Part shown: in pieces, positions 52,666 through 61,836 of the stretch
Numbering within the stretch: the stretch's first letter is position 1
How the letters are laid out: each line of letters opens with the position of its first letter
Source: Actinokineospora iranica
GTDB lineage: Bacteria > Actinomycetota > Actinomycetes > Mycobacteriales > Pseudonocardiaceae
DNA length: 64,000 bases
Direction: 5' to 3'
NCBI RefSeq assembly: GCF_900101685.1
Contig: NZ_FMZZ01000014.1
Span: forward strand, 1-64,000
Notes under the pieces: model-generated
Told to the model about the DNA's origin: nothing
What the model saw: only the letters and a program-made list of their open reading frames with translations
The model's database searches: none
Position numbers and translations under genes: made by a program

Positions 52666-52885
52666 GCTTGGCGGGCGTCGGTGCCGGTTGGCAGGAGGGC
52701 CGGCTTGCTGGTCCGCCCCATCGAGCACTTGGCGAGCGCTGGTTCGGCCTGGCAGGTGCTCGGGTGTGCTCCTTGTCTCCATTGAGCACCTGGCAGCTTT
52801 GGGTGCGGCTTTGTGTGTGGCGGGTGTGCTGCGCTGGCCTACCGGCCCGATCGGTGCCTGGCAGGGTTTGGCTGGCCGACCCTCC
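52659..52885. repeat. Degenerate ~61-bp tandem repeats
   Basis: Units beginning CATCGAGCGCTTGGC (52659), CATCGAGCACTTGGC (52719), CATTGAGCACCTGGC (52780) and GATCGGTGCCTGGCAG (52849) recur at 60-69 bp intervals, with weaker similarity through the unit (GGTTGGCAGG, GCCTGGCAGG). The first unit overlaps the right arm of the inverted-repeat element, and copy 1 has the same CATCGAGCACCTGGCAGG flank at 25549. No gene is supported in 52485-52917. Confidence 0.55.
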
Positions 52886-52917
52886 CAGGCATCCACCTGG
52901 TAGCCCTGTGCCGGGGC

Positions 52918-53712
52918 TTACGCCACGGCGTAGGTGGGGACCAGTTGCTCGAAGAACGTCGGCTCGCCGAAGCGTTGGTACCACTCGAAGCGGTAGGCGT
53001 CGGGGAAGGCGGCGTGGGCTACCGCTTCTCCGGTTATCTGGCTGGCGTGGGTGACTATCGCGGCGAGTTTGGCGGCCAGTTCGGCGTAGGTGGCGCGGAT
53101 GGAGAGGGTGATCTCGGAGGGGAACAGGCCGAAGGGGGCCGAGGTCGACCTTGCCGCCGCGTGGACGAGGTGGGCGTTCTCGCCGAGTCTGGTCAGGTGG
53201 GTTCTATCTACAGTGGACTCATAGCTGGTGATGCGGGCCAGGCGCGCGGCTTGACGGCCGATTCGGTGGACGGCGATGTGGTCTGGGTGGCGGTAGATGC
53301 CGCGCCAGTCGTAGTGCAGGATCATCTCGGCGTTCTCCTCCGCCGCCAGGTCTGCCACGCGGCGGGCGGTGGCGCCGATGGGGGCTCTCAGCAACGCCTG
53401 GGGGTGGCGGTTCTGCGGCCAGCCGGGGAGGCCGGAGTCTCGGTGTCCTAACAGGACCAGCCGGGACACGCCCAGGATCTCGGCGGCGCGTTCCAGTTCC
53501 AGGAGGCGGCGGGCGGTCAGGGTTTCGTGGCGTTGCAAGGGTATCAGGGCCTCGCCCAGGTCGCCGTCGGTGGCGCAGATCAGGACCACCCTGGCACCCG
53601 CGTCGGCGAAGCGGCGCATGGTGATGCCGGTGAAGATGGCCTCGTCGTCGGGGTGGGCGTGCAGCACCAGGACTGTGCGGCCGGTGAGGTCGGGTAGCTG
53701 TGCTGGTCTCAT
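52918..53712 (-). CDS. PIG-L family deacetylase
   Basis: A 264-residue zinc-dependent LmbE/PIG-L type deacetylase. The metal motif HPDDE lies in VLVLHAHPDDEAIFTG (~18-28). GHRDSG and the late YRHPDHIAVH (~147) complete the site. It probably removes an N-acetyl or N-acyl group from an amino sugar or an amino-acid-derived conjugate (as in mycothiol-type enzymes, or in maturation of a natural product). GGAGG precedes the ATG. It follows the P450 gene on the same strand (30-bp gap), so the two form a minus-strand unit in the cluster. Confidence 0.9.
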   Translation of the reverse strand: MRPAQLPDLTGRTVLVLHAHPDDEAIFTGITMRRFADAGARVVLICATDGDLGEALIPLQRHETLTARRLLELERAAEILGVSRLVLLGHRDSGLPGWPQNRHPQALLRAPIGATARRVADLAAEENAEMILHYDWRGIYRHPDHIAVHRIGRQAARLARITSYESTVDRTHLTRLGENAHLVHAAARSTSAPFGLFPSEITLSIRATYAELAAKLAAIVTHASQITGEAVAHAAFPDAYRFEWYQRFGEPTFFEQLVPTYAVA

Positions 53713-53742
53713 GGTGTCCTCCGGGTGACTGTCACTGCGCGG

Positions 53743-54939
53743 TCACCACTGCACGGGCAGCGACTCTGGGCCGCGCAGCAGCCTGCCTTGCTTCCACGGG
53801 ACCTCGGCCGCGGGAACCGCCAGCGCCAGGCTGGGGAAGCGGTCGAGAAGAGCGTCGAGGACCACGGCGAGTTCCATCCGCGCGAGCTGGGCGCCCAGGC
53901 AGTAGTGCGGGCCGTGGCCGAAGGCCAGGTGCGGGTTGTCCGCCCGGTGGATGTCGAGGCGATCCGGGTCGGTGAACACGCGGCGGTCGCGGTTCGCGTT
54001 CACGCCCGCGGCGAAGACCGCCTCGCCCGCGCGGACGACGCCGCCGCTGAGTTCCACGTCCTCCTTGGCGATCCGGGCGTTGCCGATGCCGTTTCCCATG
54101 GGCACGAACCGCAGCAGCTCCTCGATGGCCGAGGGCAGCAGGGCGCGGTCGGCGCGCAGGGCGTCGATGATGTGCGGGTTGGTCAGCAGGACGTAGGTAA
54201 AGTTCCCGATCTGGTTCGCGGTCGTCTCGTGGCCGGAGATGAGCAGGGTCACGCCGAAGGACACGAGTTCCTGTTCGGAAAGCTTCTCGTCCTCGTCGCG
54301 CGCCCCCACCAGATGGCCCAAGAGGTCGTCGTAGGTGTTCTCGCGGTGGTCGGCGACCAGGCGCGCCAGGTAGCCGCGCAGGGCGATCTCGCAGCGCTGC
54401 GCCTCGTCCGGGTCGTACGCGGTGGTCGCCATGACGGCGTCCGTCCAGTGCCGGAACTTGCCCTGGTCGTGGTACGGGACGCCGAGCAGCTCGCAGATCA
54501 CGGTGATGGTCAGCGGCAGGCTGACCCCGTCCATCAGGTCCGCGGGCGGGCCGTCGCGCTCGACCCGGTCCAGCAGGACGTTGGCTATCCGCTCGATTCT
54601 GGGGCGCAGCCTGCCGATCCGGCGCGCGGTGAACGCCTTCGACACCAGCTTGCGCAGCCGGGTGTGCTCGGGCGGGTCCATGCCGAGAATCGAGTCGCCG
54701 CGCCGCGGAAGTGGCGTGGTGCGCGGAATCCCGTCGCCGACATGGGCCCGGGTGAAGCGGGGATCGGAATTGACCAGCTTCACGTCCGCGTAGCGGGTGA
54801 CCAGCCAGCCCTCGCCCTCGTACGGTAACCGCACTCTGGCCAGTGGCTCCGACTCTCTCAGCTGCGCGAAAACCGGGTCCACCTCCAGACCGGTGATTTC
54901 GCCGAACGGGTACACGAGAACGCGCCTCGTCTCCGCCAT
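53743..54939 (-). CDS. Cytochrome P450 (CYP107-like)
   Basis: A 398-residue soluble bacterial P450. The I-helix oxygen-binding motif is ISGHETTANQ (~240), the K-helix ExxR is EELLR (~280), and the heme ligand lies in FGHGPHYCLGAQLARMEL (Cys ~347). It probably hydroxylates or epoxidises the polyketide product (inference from cluster position). The start, ATG 54939, was chosen because it gives MAETRRVLVYPF, a typical beginning. It is divergent from the gene at 55085; the 145-bp gap should hold both promoters. Confidence 0.93.
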   Translation of the reverse strand: MAETRRVLVYPFGEITGLEVDPVFAQLRESEPLARVRLPYEGEGWLVTRYADVKLVNSDPRFTRAHVGDGIPRTTPLPRRGDSILGMDPPEHTRLRKLVSKAFTARRIGRLRPRIERIANVLLDRVERDGPPADLMDGVSLPLTITVICELLGVPYHDQGKFRHWTDAVMATTAYDPDEAQRCEIALRGYLARLVADHRENTYDDLLGHLVGARDEDEKLSEQELVSFGVTLLISGHETTANQIGNFTYVLLTNPHIIDALRADRALLPSAIEELLRFVPMGNGIGNARIAKEDVELSGGVVRAGEAVFAAGVNANRDRRVFTDPDRLDIHRADNPHLAFGHGPHYCLGAQLARMELAVVLDALLDRFPSLALAVPAAEVPWKQGRLLRGPESLPVQW

Positions 54940-55084
54940 GTCTGTTGGACCCCTTTCCCAGACAGCAGCTCCATACCGACGGTAGGCAGCGAGCAGTCCG
55001 GCCTCTGCGCAGTACTGAGCAGACCGCGCCGCCGCGCGGGGAGAGGGTGGCGCACAGCACACGCGGCAGAAGGGGACTGTGGCA

Positions 55085-55969
55085 ATGACCGACATCATCG
55101 AGAGGCCCGCGACCGTGGAGCAGGCCGCTCCGGCGCCGGAGTCGTTCAACACGTCGAACTCCGGGTTCGTCATCCACCGCTCCGGCCAGCTGCGCTACGA
55201 GCACCGGCGTGAAGGCCGTGAGTTCGCCCTGGAACTGGCCGCGTTCCTCAACAAGCCGCTCGCGGGCAAGGCGACCATCGTCGTGTTCGAGGAGCTGTTC
55301 GGGCAGCAGGACCGGGTGCACTGGGTGCAGCACTTCAAGAATCCCAACGACTACCGGGTCATCCTGGAGCTGGTCGACCACGACAAGACGTTCAAGGACA
55401 TCACCGAACGCGACCGTCTCGCCGAGGACGGCGGCGGCAACTGGGAGCGAATGTTCATCGAAGGCACCTTCAGCGAGCGCGTCATCGTGCCGCAGCACGG
55501 CGTCGGCGACCACGACGAGGACGATGACGACCCGTCGTACTTCGCCGACCCGGCCTCGCACCAGACCAGCGTCCCGGCGGGCGAGCTGCTGCACAGCGGG
55601 AACGCGGGCGTGACCATCATGCGCACCGCGCACTGCAAGTACGAGTTCCGTGAGGAAGCCCGGCAGTTCGCCTACGAGTGGGCCGCGCACATCAACACCA
55701 CCCTGCGCGGCTCGGCGTCGGTGTTCCTGTTCGAGGAGACTTTCGGGCGCCAGGACCGCATCCACTGGACACTGCACCTCAAGACCCTGGACGACTACCG
55801 CAAGCTCGTCGCGCTGGGCCGTGAAGACTCCGAGTACCAGCGGATTCTCCGCGAGCGCCGGGTGGCCCTGGCCAAGGGCGGCGGCTCGTGGGAGAAGACG
55901 TTCGTCGACGGCACCATTCACGACCTGGTGCTGACTCCGCTCAAGTCCGGGCGCACCACCGGGTTCTGA
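55085..55969 (+). CDS. Tandem-duplicated protein of unknown function, cluster paralogue 1
   Basis: A 294-residue soluble protein made of two homologous ~130-residue halves (~20-140 and ~155-285). Each half has S-x-N-x-G-V, then Y-x-x-R-x-E-A/G-R-x-F-A, then EE-x-F-G-x-x-DR-x-HW-x-x-H, then a DY and a terminal W-E-x-x-F-x-(D/E)G segment. The alternating strand-helix pattern suggests a ferredoxin-like/dimeric alpha-beta-barrel fold (inference). A paralogue is encoded at 58983, so together they carry four copies. The gene opens the plus-strand operon with the hydratase and AT-ER genes. The role is unknown. ATG 55085 was preferred to GTG 55079 by spacing to AAGGGG. Confidence 0.75.
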   Translation: MTDIIERPATVEQAAPAPESFNTSNSGFVIHRSGQLRYEHRREGREFALELAAFLNKPLAGKATIVVFEELFGQQDRVHWVQHFKNPNDYRVILELVDHDKTFKDITERDRLAEDGGGNWERMFIEGTFSERVIVPQHGVGDHDEDDDDPSYFADPASHQTSVPAGELLHSGNAGVTIMRTAHCKYEFREEARQFAYEWAAHINTTLRGSASVFLFEETFGRQDRIHWTLHLKTLDDYRKLVALGREDSEYQRILRERRVALAKGGGSWEKTFVDGTIHDLVLTPLKSGRTTGF

Positions 55970-55970
55970 C

Positions 55971-56729
55971 GTGACCGCCGCCCTGACCGTCGAGCGGAAG
56001 TCCGGTGTCCACCAGGTCACCCTGGGCCGGGCGGGCATCAGCGGCGCGCTGCTCGCCGAGCTGGCCGCCGTCCTCGACCACGCCGAGGCCGACCCGGACT
56101 GCCGCGTCGTGCGGCTTCAGGGCGCGGACGGCGTGTTCTGCTCCGGGCTCGACTTCGACGCCGCGACCGGGCACCTCGGCGAAGGCGGCGGGCTGGCGGA
56201 CGCGGGCGGGGACGCTTTCCTCACCCTGCTCCGCAGGTTCACGCTCAGTTCCCGAGTCATCGTGTCCACTGTGGACGGCTGGACGTCTGGCGGCGGTGTC
56301 GGCCTGGTCGCCGCGAGCGACTTCGTCTTCGCGACCCCGCGCAGCCAGTTCAGCCTGCCGGAAGCGCTGTGGGGGCTGCTGCCCTGCTGCGTGCTGCCGT
56401 TTCTGATCCGGCGCGTCGGGTTCCAGAAGGCGTACACGATGACCCTGTCCACCCAGTCCGTGACCGCCGAGGCCGCCGAGCGGTTCCACCTCGTCGACCA
56501 GATGACGGAGCGGTTGGACACCGCCGTGCGGGCGCTGCTCGGCAGGCTGCGGCGGCTCGACACCTCGACGGTGGCCGACGTCAAACGCTACTGCCGTGCC
56601 CAATGGTCCACATCGGACGCCAGCGAGGACCGGGCGCTGCGCGAGTTCGCGCGCCTGATGGCGGACGAGTCCGTCGCGCGGCGCATCTCCGAGTTCACGA
56701 CCCACCAGAAGTTCCCCTGGGAGGCGTAG
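55971..56729 (+). CDS. Enoyl-CoA hydratase, PksH-type polyketide beta-branching enzyme
   Basis: A 252-residue crotonase-fold enzyme. It matches the PksH/ECH1 type that dehydrates an HMG-like ACP intermediate during beta-branching. Recognisable parts are GVFCSGLDFDA (first oxyanion loop), TSGGGVGLVAASDFVFATPRSQFSLPEALWGLLP, LPFLIRRVGFQKAYTMTL and a C-terminal KFPWEA. The PWE end and the FQKAY segment are typical of trans-AT PKS hydratases. The HMG synthase and ECH2 partners are not in the window and should lie downstream. GTG 55971 is one base after the preceding stop. Confidence 0.88.
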   Translation: MTAALTVERKSGVHQVTLGRAGISGALLAELAAVLDHAEADPDCRVVRLQGADGVFCSGLDFDAATGHLGEGGGLADAGGDAFLTLLRRFTLSSRVIVSTVDGWTSGGGVGLVAASDFVFATPRSQFSLPEALWGLLPCCVLPFLIRRVGFQKAYTMTLSTQSVTAEAAERFHLVDQMTERLDTAVRALLGRLRRLDTSTVADVKRYCRAQWSTSDASEDRALREFARLMADESVARRISEFTTHQKFPWEA

Positions 56730-56733
56730 CACC

Positions 56734-58983
56734 ATGGTCGCGTTGGTTTTCCCCGGTCAGGGTTCGCAGCGCAAAGGCATGGGCGCCGGGCTTTTCGACC
56801 GCTATCCCGAGCTGACCCGGCAGGCCGATGCGATCCTCGGATACTCCATCGTCGAGCTTTGCCTGGAAGACCCGGACAACCGGCTGCGGCAGACCCAGTA
56901 CGCCCAGCCCGCCCTGTTCGTGGTCAACGCGCTGACCTACCTGGCGCGAGCCCGTGACCTGCCCGCGCCGAAGTACCTGGCGGGCCACAGTCTCGGCGAG
57001 TACGACGCGCTGTTCGCCGCGGGCTGCTTCGACTTCGCCACCGGCGTCGACCTGGTGCGCAGGCGCGGCGAGCTGATGGCCAGGGCGAACGGCGGCGGCA
57101 TGGCCGCGGTGGTCGGGATCGACGCCGACCGGGTGGCCGAACTGCTCGGCGGCGGGGCGGACACCGGTGTCGACATCGCCAACCTCAACAGCCGCACGCA
57201 GGTTGTGCTGTCCGGGCCCCCGGAGGGCATCCGGGCGGCCACGATCCTCATCGAGCGCGACAAGGCGGCGCGGTGCGTGCCGTTGAAGGTCAGCGCCGCG
57301 TTCCATTCCCGCTATATGGCCGAAGCCGCCGCCGAGTTCGCCGAAGTGCTGGGGAAGGTCACCTTCACCGACCCGAGCGTGCCGGTGATCGCCAACGTCA
57401 CTGCCCGGCCATACCGACCCGGCGAGGTCGGCACGCTGCTGGCCGAGCAGATCCGCAAACCGGTGCGGTGGGCGGAGTCCATGCGCTACCTGATCGACCA
57501 CGGGGTCGAAGAGATCGAGGAACTGGGGCCCGGCCGGGTGTTGGCGGGCCTGTGGAAGTCGGCGGTCACCGACCCGTTGCCCGCGGCCGAGGCGGTCGAA
57601 CCGGAACCGGTCGCGCCGCGCGCGAGCGGACTGCGAGCCGAGGACCTGGGCTCCGCGGAGTTCCGGCGGGACTACGGCATCCGCTACGCCTACCTCGCTG
57701 GGGCCATGTTCCGCGGGATCGCCTCGACCGATTTGGTGATCCGGATGGGCCGCGCCGGGCTGATGGGGTTCTTCGGCGCGGGCGGGCTGAGCCTCGCCGC
57801 GGTCGAGGACGCCATCACGACGATCAAGGCCGCCCTTGGCCCAGACGGCCGGTATGGGATGAACCTGCTGCACTCGCTGGACGATCCCGGGTTCGAGGAA
57901 TCCGTGGTCGAGCTGTATCTGCGGCACGGCGTCCGGTTCACCGAGGCGGCGGGGTTCACCCAGATCACGCCCGCGATCGTGCGCTTCCGCTACCACGGCT
58001 CGCGAATCGACGCCGCGGGCGCGTGCCACGCGCCGCACCGGGTGCTGGCGAAGGTGTCCCGGCCCGAGGTGGCGGCGGCGTTCATGGCTCCCGCGCCCGC
58101 CGCGATCGTGGAGCGGCTGCGGCAGCAGGGAAAGCTGACCGATGAGGAGGCCACGGTCGCCCGGACGCTGCCGGTCAGCGAGGATGTCTGCGTCGAGGCC
58201 GACTCCGGCGGGCACACCGATGGTGGCGCCGCCCTCACGCTCCTGCCGTCGATGCTCCGGCTGCGGGACCGGGTGATGGCCGAGCACCGGTATCCGCGGC
58301 GCATCCGGGTCGGGGCCGCGGGCGGGATCGGGTCGCCGGAGTCGGTGGCGGCGGTGCTGGTGCTGGGGGCGGACTTCGTGATGACGGGGTCGATCAACCA
58401 GTGCTCGCCCGAAAGCGGGACTTCCGCCGCCGTGAAGGACGTCCTGTCTACTTTGGACGTCCAAGACACCGCCTACGCGCCAGCCGGGGACATGTTCGAG
58501 ATCGGCGCCCAGGTGCAGGTGGTGCGGAAGGGCACACTGTTCGCGGCTCGCGGAAACAAGCTCTACCAGCTTTACCGGCGGTATGACTCGTGGGAAGAGA
58601 TCGACGAGCGCACCCGGGCGAGTATCGAGGAAACATACTTCAAGCGGCCGTTCGCCGAGGTGTGGGCCGAAACCAGGGCCTACCACCTTGGCCGGGGACG
58701 GCAGAAGGAAGTCGCGAAGGCCGAGCGGAACGGCAAACAGCGGCTGGCGTTGGCGTTCCAGTGGTACTTCGCGCGGTCGGTGCGCTGGGCCATGGAAGGC
58801 GTGCCGGAGCAGCGGGTCAACTACCAGATCCAGTGCGGTCCCGCGATCGGCGCGTTCAACCGGTTCGCGGAGGGAACGGACCTGGAGGACTGGCGGGCGC
58901 GGCACGTGGACCGGATCGCGGAACGGTTGATGCAGGGGGCGGCTGACGTGCTCGCCGGTTTCTGCCAGAACAGGAGCGTGTGA
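56734..58983 (+). CDS. trans-acting AT-enoylreductase di-domain protein (PksE/LnmG type)
   Basis: A 749-residue fusion and the hallmark of a trans-AT PKS. Residues ~1-290 form a malonyl-CoA:ACP transacylase (FPGQGSQ, catalytic Ser in GHSLGEY ~86, His in AAFHSRYM ~191). Residues ~300-745 form a PfaD-type FMN enoylreductase (GIRYAYLAGAMFRGIAS, GFFGAGG, EADSGGHTDGG, MTGSINQC). It loads extender units onto AT-less PKS modules and supplies enoyl reduction or AT proofreading in trans. The stop overlaps the next ATG by one base (TGATG). Confidence 0.95.
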   Translation: MVALVFPGQGSQRKGMGAGLFDRYPELTRQADAILGYSIVELCLEDPDNRLRQTQYAQPALFVVNALTYLARARDLPAPKYLAGHSLGEYDALFAAGCFDFATGVDLVRRRGELMARANGGGMAAVVGIDADRVAELLGGGADTGVDIANLNSRTQVVLSGPPEGIRAATILIERDKAARCVPLKVSAAFHSRYMAEAAAEFAEVLGKVTFTDPSVPVIANVTARPYRPGEVGTLLAEQIRKPVRWAESMRYLIDHGVEEIEELGPGRVLAGLWKSAVTDPLPAAEAVEPEPVAPRASGLRAEDLGSAEFRRDYGIRYAYLAGAMFRGIASTDLVIRMGRAGLMGFFGAGGLSLAAVEDAITTIKAALGPDGRYGMNLLHSLDDPGFEESVVELYLRHGVRFTEAAGFTQITPAIVRFRYHGSRIDAAGACHAPHRVLAKVSRPEVAAAFMAPAPAAIVERLRQQGKLTDEEATVARTLPVSEDVCVEADSGGHTDGGAALTLLPSMLRLRDRVMAEHRYPRRIRVGAAGGIGSPESVAAVLVLGADFVMTGSINQCSPESGTSAAVKDVLSTLDVQDTAYAPAGDMFEIGAQVQVVRKGTLFAARGNKLYQLYRRYDSWEEIDERTRASIEETYFKRPFAEVWAETRAYHLGRGRQKEVAKAERNGKQRLALAFQWYFARSVRWAMEGVPEQRVNYQIQCGPAIGAFNRFAEGTDLEDWRARHVDRIAERLMQGAADVLAGFCQNRSV

Positions 58984-59810
58984 TGACGGCGGCTAGGCAG
59001 ACTTCCGTTGCGGCGGAAACCCTTTTGCACTCCGCGAACTGCGGCGTGGTGGTGGAGCGGACAGCCCAGTTGCGCAATCAGCACCGGAAAACGGGGCGAC
59101 GGGCAGCACTGGATCTGGCCGAGCGGATCAATGTCAAGTACCAGGGAGCCGCCACGGTCCTGGTGTACGAAGAGGTGTTCGGCAGGCGGGATCGGCTGCA
59201 CTGGCTGCTGCACCTGCGGTCGTTGGGGAACTATTCGGCGGTCGAGTCGGCGTTCGACGACGCGGGAACCGACCCGATGTATGTCGACGGTTCGGTTTCC
59301 GAGACCCTGCTGATCCCGCAGCACTGGGGCATGTACGGCACAGACGAGGCCCTACCGGACGACGCCGGTATCGACGCAGCCAAACCGGACCTGGTGGTGC
59401 CGCCCGCGGCCGGGCAGACCACTGTGCCCGCGGACCAGTTGACGCACTCGGCCAACGCGGGCGTGATCATCCACCGGTCGGCGGTGACGAAGTACGCGTT
59501 TCGGGCTGAGGCCCGGATGTTCGCCCGGCAGATCACCGAGGACATCAACACGCGCCTGCCCGGGGTGGTTTCGTCGTTCTTGTACGAGGAAGCGTTCGGT
59601 GGGGCGGATCACATGCACTGGTTGATTCACATGGAGTCGCTGTCCGCGTACTACGACCTGATCGACATGCACCAGCGAATGGACGACGCCACCCGCGGCA
59701 TCTACCTGAACGAGATCATCTCCCCGGAGAAGGGCGGCGGAACCTGGAACCGAATCTTCGTCGAAGGCAGCATGGTGGACGTGGCGTTCTCACCTTTGTC
59801 GCTGGGCTGA
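58983..59810 (+). CDS. Tandem-duplicated protein of unknown function, cluster paralogue 2
   Basis: A 275-residue paralogue of the protein at 55085, again two homologous halves (~12-125 and ~150-265). Half 1 has LLHSANCGVVVERTAQLRNQH and YEEVFGRRDRLHWLLH; half 2 has LTHSANAGVIIHRSAVTKYA and YEEAFGGADHMHWLIH. Its coupling to the AT-ER gene (TGATG) ties it to the PKS machinery. No catalytic motif of a known enzyme is evident; the invariant His-Trp and Glu-Glu pairs are candidate functional residues. Confidence 0.75.
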   Translation: MTAARQTSVAAETLLHSANCGVVVERTAQLRNQHRKTGRRAALDLAERINVKYQGAATVLVYEEVFGRRDRLHWLLHLRSLGNYSAVESAFDDAGTDPMYVDGSVSETLLIPQHWGMYGTDEALPDDAGIDAAKPDLVVPPAAGQTTVPADQLTHSANAGVIIHRSAVTKYAFRAEARMFARQITEDINTRLPGVVSSFLYEEAFGGADHMHWLIHMESLSAYYDLIDMHQRMDDATRGIYLNEIISPEKGGGTWNRIFVEGSMVDVAFSPLSLG

Positions 59811-59870
59811 GTGACAGTAAAATGAAGTCGTCACCGTGATCGCCAGTCTGGTGTAGACCAGCCGTTGTTT

Positions 59871-60926
59871 CTACAATGCACCCGTGACCCGTGTTCCTCC
59901 GGTTTCGGTGGGCGTAATTCGGGTTTCACGATAGTCCTGGGATTGTTTACCCCGTGTCTCTCCCCAGTCAATCTGAGAGTTTGGGTTGGCAGTGTTGGTG
60001 ACCCCGTTGATGATGCCGTTGGCCATGCGCGGCCCCGTGTACTTGATTCCCTCCTTCAGAGCTTCCATGCCTGCTCGTTGTAACAGTTCGGGCCGTGTGA
60101 GCAGGTCCTTCACAGCTGGCGCGACACGCCTCCGGACAGCGATGTCAACCGCGTGGATACCGCGGTTGAGATGCTTGGTAGCCTTCGTCAACAACTCGCC
60201 GAGCTTGCCAAGGTGTTTACCCAACTTGCCGAACGCGTCCACCAAGCGTCGGACCAGCTTGGTGATCTTCATGGTGTTTTCGATAATCAGCGGCAGGCCT
60301 TCGGCGGCCATTGCCACTGGGTATGCGGGAGGCACGTAGCGACACAGCATCGAGACGACCTTGGCTAGGACGTCCGCGATCAAACCCCGGACGAATCCAC
60401 GCACGGCGTTGAGGATCGTCTTGCTGATGTCGACAGCGGCCGATACCCCAGTCGCGATGTTGGACAACGCGGCGTAGGTGTCGATCTGGTCCTGCGCCCA
60501 CTCTCGGTACCGCTCGGCGGCCGGACCCTCCCAGGTCGCGCAGTGCCCCTGGATGCTGTCGGTCAGGTCCTTGGCGGTCTGCTGAACTTGCTTGCCGATT
60601 TGGTCCCATGTCTTGACCGTCAGTTCCAGATTGTTCTGGTTGCCGGTGAGCCAGTCCAGTACCTGCTTAGCGGGGCCGAAATATTCCAGCAGCCATCCGA
60701 AACCCATGCTCAGTACCGAGCCGAATGGGTCCCGGATCACCCCAGCGACGTCGAACGCACCTGCCGCGAGGTCGGCAAGGCCCCCCGCCCAGTCACCGCT
60801 GATGATCGTTTCGACTCCACCGACGGCATCCTGGAGCAGACCCGCGCCTTCGAGTGCGGCCTTGACCGGTGTCTTCGCCGCGGTGGTCTCAGTTCGCGCA
60901 TCAGCGACGATGCTGTTTTCGGTCAC
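59871..60926 (-). CDS. WXG-type ESX-secretion-associated protein
   Basis: A 351-residue protein. A central helical segment carries the WXG motif in HCATWEGPAAERYREWAQDQID (~143-165), flanked by hydrophobic stretches (~50-110 and ~180-235). The C-terminal ~50 residues are polar and likely disordered. This is the layout of long WXG100/LXG-like type VII secretion substrates or toxins. GTG 60926 overlaps the preceding stop (GTGA). It is the last gene of a three-gene minus-strand operon; no immunity gene is evident next to it. Confidence 0.75.
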   Translation of the reverse strand: MTENSIVADARTETTAAKTPVKAALEGAGLLQDAVGGVETIISGDWAGGLADLAAGAFDVAGVIRDPFGSVLSMGFGWLLEYFGPAKQVLDWLTGNQNNLELTVKTWDQIGKQVQQTAKDLTDSIQGHCATWEGPAAERYREWAQDQIDTYAALSNIATGVSAAVDISKTILNAVRGFVRGLIADVLAKVVSMLCRYVPPAYPVAMAAEGLPLIIENTMKITKLVRRLVDAFGKLGKHLGKLGELLTKATKHLNRGIHAVDIAVRRRVAPAVKDLLTRPELLQRAGMEALKEGIKYTGPRMANGIINGVTNTANPNSQIDWGETRGKQSQDYRETRITPTETGGTRVTGAL

Positions 60927-61231
60927 GACGTCCCCTTGAACAAGGCGGTAATCGACTCCTCGGTTACCCGATGGTCGTTGGCCCATTCGGCGACTGCCTC
61001 GGAATGCCGCCCTCCCGCCGCCTGAGCCTCGGCCAGCGACTCGGTGGCATTTTCCATGATCAGGTTGCACGCCAGACCCAACGGCGCGCCGAACAAGCCG
61101 AAGTCCTCGTACCCTAGCCGACCCTTGGCCGCGTCAACTGCGGTGCCGAGCAGATCGGCGGTGTTTTGGACCTTCTTGGCGTGCGCTTCAATCTCAGCGG
61201 GACTGACATCAAAGCCGCCGGAGTCGGGCAT
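60923..61231 (-). CDS. EspC-like small ESX-associated protein
   Basis: A 102-residue helical protein (FDVSPAEIEAHAKKVQNTADLLGTAVDAAK), followed by a Gly-containing turn and a second helix. It resembles the EspC-type ESX secretion-associated family that accompanies WXG100 proteins. ATG 61231 follows GGGGG. It is coupled to the following WXG gene by a four-base overlap. Confidence 0.75.
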   Translation of the reverse strand: MPDSGGFDVSPAEIEAHAKKVQNTADLLGTAVDAAKGRLGYEDFGLFGAPLGLACNLIMENATESLAEAQAAGGRHSEAVAEWANDHRVTEESITALFKGTS

Positions 61232-61247
61232 GGTTCCCCCTAGCAGG

Positions 61248-61763
61248 TCAGCGGAAGAAGTCGCCGCTCTCGTAGTAGTCGTCATCGTCAGGCGATGCGC
61301 TCGGCCGTCTCGGCTGGCGGGGTGCGACAGGTGATGGTGGGGCAGGCATGGTCTCCTTCGGGAGGAAAAGGTCCTCGAAACGCTCGGCCGTATCGTTCCG
61401 AACGAAATCGTCCGGCGGCGGCGAAGGAAACATCCGCGTCATCTCGTCCTGGATAGCGGCCATCGTCTCAGGCGTCGCCTGTGCGGAAGGGACGCCCGCG
61501 CGCATCGCGTCGCCGAGTTTGCTCTGGGCGGCCCACAGGGTGCGCATAATATCCTGGGCGAGGGACGGGTCGGAGCGGATAGCCTGCCCGATCTCCAGTG
61601 CGGTCAGATTGCCCATATGGTTGACGGTGACCGTGATCTGACCACCGCGGCCGTGCTCGGTGACTGAGACGGCTGCCATCTCGTCTCGCACGGCATTGGC
61701 CTGCTGCTGCATAGCGGCGACGCGTGCCTCGATGCCGTCGAGCAGTTCGTAAGGGTCTACCAT
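61248..61763 (-). CDS. YbaB/EbfC-like protein of an ESX operon
   Basis: A 171-residue protein. The first ~100 residues (LDGIEARVAAMQQQANAVRDEMAAVSVTEHGRGGQITVTVNHMGNLTALEIG) match the YbaB/EbfC-like domain commonly encoded with type VII secretion substrates in actinobacteria. A Pro/Asp-rich disordered tail follows. It is the first gene of the minus-strand ESX-type operon, divergent from the membrane protein gene at 61837. Confidence 0.85.
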   Translation of the reverse strand: MVDPYELLDGIEARVAAMQQQANAVRDEMAAVSVTEHGRGGQITVTVNHMGNLTALEIGQAIRSDPSLAQDIMRTLWAAQSKLGDAMRAGVPSAQATPETMAAIQDEMTRMFPSPPPDDFVRNDTAERFEDLFLPKETMPAPPSPVAPRQPRRPSASPDDDDYYESGDFFR

Positions 61764-61836
61764 GTGCCCCCCTTCGATTCCCTAGGCTGGCCAGTGTCCC
61801 ATACGGTGTGGTTTGACAGGGGTGATTGGGGGGAAC

